A DNA stretch of 64,000 bases from Candidatus Bathyarchaeota archaeon (GTDB lineage: Archaea; Thermoproteota; Bathyarchaeia; Bathyarchaeales; SOJC01): contig JAGLZW010000001.1 of NCBI GenBank assembly GCA_023131225.1, forward strand, positions 1 through 64,000, given 5' to 3'. A program made the translations under genes and the position numbers. Within the stretch, counting starts at the first letter, position 1, and each line of letters opens with the position of its first letter. Positions 61,390 to 64,000 of this stretch are shown here, piece by piece. The notes beneath the pieces are model-generated. The model saw only the letters and a program-made list of their open reading frames with translations, did no database searches and was not told where the DNA came from.

Positions 61390-61781
61390 GTAGTTTTAGT
61401 GCCTTTCATGCTTACTTTAAAGTATTTCTTCCAGTTAATTTGCACAATCTCCAATAGGTTTCCGTCGGGATCAAGAAAGCTCGCCTCTCTGCCTCCCCAA
61501 GGCTCATCGTGAGGTTCTTTGACAAAATCTACACCTTTCTTCTTAAGTGCTCCATATACTGCGTCAACATCATCCACAAAGAACTCAACGGATGGCGCAT
61601 CTTCTATACGTCCTTTTTCCTTTCTGCCGGGTCTAAGCCCGATTTCCACTCCGCCACATTGAAAGCCAGCGTAAGAAGAATATTTATACTTCTTGTTAAG
61701 CCCCAAAGTTTTTTCGTAAAAAACAACAGCCTCCTTAAGATTGAATACGGAGAGAGTTATGCCCCAAATACTTTTAATCAT
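61386..61781 (-). CDS. VOC-family protein (glyoxalase/dioxygenase superfamily)
   Basis: 131 residues with two beta-alpha-beta-beta-beta modules. Possible metal ligands: ITLSVFNLKEAVVFYEKTLGL, GGVEIGL and HDEPWGGREASFLDPDGNLLEIVQ. Substrate unknown. Translationally coupled between Bud32 (upstream) and RdgB. Confidence 0.8.
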   Translation of the reverse strand: MIKSIWGITLSVFNLKEAVVFYEKTLGLNKKYKYSSYAGFQCGGVEIGLRPGRKEKGRIEDAPSVEFFVDDVDAVYGALKKKGVDFVKEPHDEPWGGREASFLDPDGNLLEIVQINWKKYFKVSMKGTKTT

Positions 61782-62424
61782 CTTCTACTTTCCTCCTTTC
61801 AGAAATATATCGCCCTCGCCTTTCAATCTCACCTATCTTCAATAATACTTTTTTCGCCACTTCAACCCCAACCACTTTAGCGTAGCCTTCTAAAACGGCG
61901 TTGAAACATTCTTCAGCATAACGAAAATGGGTACTTTGAAATGTGCGCTTCATAAGATGAAGATCAACGCCCCTTAATTCCAGCTCAATAGTTTTTTCTC
62001 CAAGCCCAAAATCAACAAAAACCACTTTTCCACAGGGAGTTAATATCATGTTAGAAGTTGTAAGGTCGCCATGAATAATACTGTTGCAGTGAAGACGACC
62101 AATAAGTTCGCCAATGTGCCTGCTTAAGCTTTGACGCTCTTTAGAAGAAAGATCGTCTAAAATCTGTTTCACCTGTTTTCCTTCAACGAACTCCATGATA
62201 ATATTCGAATCAGCTAGATCTACCATAAAAATTGTAGGAGTTAGAACTCCCGCCTTTTTCGCATAATGAAGAAGCTGAGATTCGTGAACGGTTCGGTAAG
62301 CGCGGATTTTTTCGTCTATTTCAGGAAGCCTATATTTTTTTGGAAGCCGTCGCTTCATAATCACTCTCCGCCCTTGCCAATCCTCGAGAAAAAGACTCGC
62401 CTCCGCCCCTTTCTTGACCAGCAT
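61774..62424 (-). CDS. bud32: KEOPS kinase/ATPase Bud32
   Basis: About 216 residues, small atypical protein kinase. KKGAEASLFLEDW for ATP contact, IHGDLTTSNMILTPCGKVVFVDFGLG for the catalytic and metal sites. Activates KEOPS for t6A synthesis with Kae1. Follows Kae1 with a start in or near its stop codon; AAGGA precedes ATG 62424. In some archaea fused to Kae1. Confidence 0.92.
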   Translation of the reverse strand: MLVKKGAEASLFLEDWQGRRVIMKRRLPKKYRLPEIDEKIRAYRTVHESQLLHYAKKAGVLTPTIFMVDLADSNIIMEFVEGKQVKQILDDLSSKERQSLSRHIGELIGRLHCNSIIHGDLTTSNMILTPCGKVVFVDFGLGEKTIELELRGVDLHLMKRTFQSTHFRYAEECFNAVLEGYAKVVGVEVAKKVLLKIGEIERRGRYISERRKVEDD

Positions 62425-62425
62425 A

Positions 62426-63451
62426 CTATCCTTCAACCCATGACGCTTCTACATCCTCAAGTCTCCATTTCAATCGGACAAAACTCCTTTCAATAGGCGT
62501 AGTTAAGCCGTGCTTGTACGCAAGAATACCCGTCCAAGCAATCATAGCGCCGTTATCCAAGGCTAATCGTTTTGGAACTACGCAAAAACGACTGTCATGC
62601 TCATCAGCTATGGCATTTAACATGGCCTGCAACCGCTTGTTTGCACCCACTCCCCCAGTTAAAAGAACCTCCCGTTTCTCAGTATGTGCTAAAGCACGCT
62701 CAGTAACCTCAGTAAGCATAGAGAACGCCACTTCCTGCAAACTATAACACAAGTCTTCAAGTCTCCATTCTCCACTCTTAAGAAGCCGAACCGCGGCTGT
62801 AAGAAGCCCACTGAAAGATAAATCCATGCCCTTAACACTATAAGGTAAGTCAACCAGCCTTTTTCCCCCACGTGCAAGCTTCTCTACCATAGCGCCCAAT
62901 GGCATTCCCTCATGTTGACGCAGTCCGGCCTCCCTCGCAAAAACATCCAAGCAGTTGCCTACAGCAATGTCCAAAGTCTCACCAAAAACGCGATAACGAC
63001 CAGCGTCAAACGCTGAAACTATCGTGTTTCCTCCAGAAACGTACAACGTAACAGGATCTAGAGCGTCGGTTACAAGTTTGCCGATCTCAATGTGAGCCAC
63101 GCAATGGTTAACACCCACCAACGGAACGTTAAGATAAGATGCCAAAGCTCGAGCGGCAGTTGCACCTGTGCGAAGACATGGTCCTAGACCAGGACCTTGC
63201 GAAAAAGCAACGATGGCAATGTCCTTCGGCCTTATGTTAGCTTTTTGAAAAGCTGTAGAAATGACTTCTCCAGCGACTTTTGCGTGATGCCTCGCGGCCT
63301 CCCGCGGATGGATGCCGCCCGTTTCAGGCATGAAAGCATCAATCACGTTTGCTAGAATGCTTCCCTCGAAGTTCAGTATTCCAACGCTGAAATCGTCTGC
63401 AGTTGCTTCTATACCAAGACAAAATTTCTGCGTTGAATTACGCCTTTTCAC
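62426..63451 (-). CDS. kae1: KEOPS catalytic subunit Kae1 (TsaD family)
   Basis: 341 residues. ASKHA fold with the metal-binding HH in REAARHHAKVAGEV, then NHCVAHIEIG, LYVSGGNT and LTGGVGANKRL. Transfers threonylcarbamoyl from TC-AMP to A37 of tRNA. GTG start. First gene of the Kae1-Bud32-VOC-RdgB run. Confidence 0.94.
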   Translation of the reverse strand: MKRRNSTQKFCLGIEATADDFSVGILNFEGSILANVIDAFMPETGGIHPREAARHHAKVAGEVISTAFQKANIRPKDIAIVAFSQGPGLGPCLRTGATAARALASYLNVPLVGVNHCVAHIEIGKLVTDALDPVTLYVSGGNTIVSAFDAGRYRVFGETLDIAVGNCLDVFAREAGLRQHEGMPLGAMVEKLARGGKRLVDLPYSVKGMDLSFSGLLTAAVRLLKSGEWRLEDLCYSLQEVAFSMLTEVTERALAHTEKREVLLTGGVGANKRLQAMLNAIADEHDSRFCVVPKRLALDNGAMIAWTGILAYKHGLTTPIERSFVRLKWRLEDVEASWVEG

Positions 63452-63598
63452 CTATTCCAACCTCCAAACAGCCAATATACAATCTTAGAATTAAACACTT
63501 CTCGGTTTAATTTAAAGTGGCGGAATTTGAGTTTTTATATACATCTTTTTATTCTTAGACAACGCTATTTTATGTGAAAGCTTTGAGGAAACCAAGAA

Positions 63599-63976
63599 AT
63601 GCCGAAACGCAGTGACATGGAGCATAAGGCTCTACAATTCATCGCCAACACTAGTGACGAGGGCGTACTTCAATCTGATTTGTGGCGCCAACTGGACGCC
63701 AGCAGCAGAGAAGGCTCTCGAATAGCCATCAAACTGGAAAACAAAGGGCTTATACGACGTGAGCGTGAACTTTTTCAAGGTCGATGGACTTACAGATTAT
63801 ATCCTAAAAGAAAGCCAGCGTCAATAAATTCTATAATTGATTGTCCATGCTTAAGCTGTCATGAAAGCATTCGATGCGGTGCCTACGGAGCTATCTCCCC
63901 AAATGATTGCGAGAAGCTTACTGAATGGCTTGCCAACTTAGTTCGAGAAGATGGTGGCTTGCAAGGTGACAGCTGA
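63599..63976 (+). CDS. Winged-helix factor with C-terminal iron-sulfur-type cysteines, probable TFE-beta / RPC34-like
   Basis: 125 residues. A winged helix at residues 5-65 (LQSDLWRQLDASSREGSRIAIKLENKGLI) is followed by CPCLSCHESIRCGAYGAISPNDCEKLTEWL. The C-x2-C, C and C pattern with ISPxxC and a following W resembles the C-terminal FeS domain of RPC34/RPC39 and archaeal TFE-beta, a Pol III-derived initiation factor. An Lrp-type regulator is the alternative. It is divergent from Kae1. Confidence 0.6.
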   Translation: MPKRSDMEHKALQFIANTSDEGVLQSDLWRQLDASSREGSRIAIKLENKGLIRRERELFQGRWTYRLYPKRKPASINSIIDCPCLSCHESIRCGAYGAISPNDCEKLTEWLANLVREDGGLQGDS

Positions 63977-63978
63977 GT

Positions 63979-64000
63979 TTGCCTAAAGCATGGGTGAGAG
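63979..64000 (+). CDS. Start of a further gene (truncated at window end)
   Basis: TTG at 63979 starts MPKAWVR with an AAGGTGA ribosome site at 63963-63969. Too short to identify. Confidence 0.3.

Noticed and set aside
1-64000. CRISPR arrays, rRNA genes, transposases
   Set aside because: No regularly spaced repeats, rRNA motifs or DDE/serine recombinase proteins were recognised.

Overview
The window looks like a chromosomal segment of an uncultured TACK archaeon, most likely Bathyarchaeia-like. The evidence is archaeal TATA boxes with leaderless or short-leader starts, frequent GTG/TTG starts with GGAG/GGTGA ribosome sites, eukaryote-like ribosomal proteins (S26e, S3Ae, archaeal S15), Nop5-fibrillarin, KEOPS subunits, archaeal class I CCA enzyme, a UPF0200/UPF0201 pair and a probable TFE-beta/RPC34-like factor. 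The lineage is inferred from gene content, not proven. No rRNA, intact tRNA, CRISPR array or transposase was recognised.

Layout. 1-9.9 kb is the accessory, gene-poor part: an edge-truncated methyltransferase, an unknown protein with a HEPN-like Rx4H motif, a DUF362 protein, and two large exported proteins that both end in dockerin-like DIYDIV repeats (a family-5 solute-binding protein and a seven-repeat propeller/CARDB protein). This part carries five copies of a short palindromic element. Two of them are joined to a sequence resembling the 3' end of a tRNA, and these two copies flank the dockerin genes as direct repeats. Decayed ORFs and a C-tract also occur here. 9.9-31 kb holds archaetidylinositol-phosphate synthase, S26e, a PfkB kinase, ThrRS, amino-acid aminotransferases with an FAD oxidase, a pilin-signal surface protein, UspA, a GH3-family protein, nicotinate phosphoribosyltransferase, a thiolase / DUF35-HMG-CoA synthase / Yip1-like operon, a divergent pair of regulators around a double palindrome, TsaC/Sua5 and an Ntn asparaginase. 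31-50 kb is housekeeping: YchF-like GTPase, Trm1, THEP1, RNase HII, an HTH regulator, fibrillarin-Nop5, PyrD-PyrK, IleRS, a site-2 protease, class II HMG-CoA reductase, PRPP synthetase, TrmG10 and RNase Z. 50-64 kb holds UPF0201-UPF0200, ThpR-CCA enzyme-GNAT, S3Ae, SerRS, and the S15-RecJ-Pcc1 and Kae1-Bud32-VOC-RdgB blocks, then a TFE-beta-like gene and the first codons of another gene.

Functionally the window is rich in tRNA biology: three aminoacyl-tRNA synthetases, the t6A system (TsaC, Kae1, Bud32, Pcc1), Trm1, TrmG10, RNase Z, the CCA enzyme and ThpR. It also has the early mevalonate pathway, where HMG-CoA synthase and class II HMG-CoA reductase look intact but the thiolase beside the synthase has lost canonical catalytic residues. 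Several relics (22991-23278, 9429-9869, 56357-56476, and possibly 6037-6542) show gene decay in the intergenic spaces.
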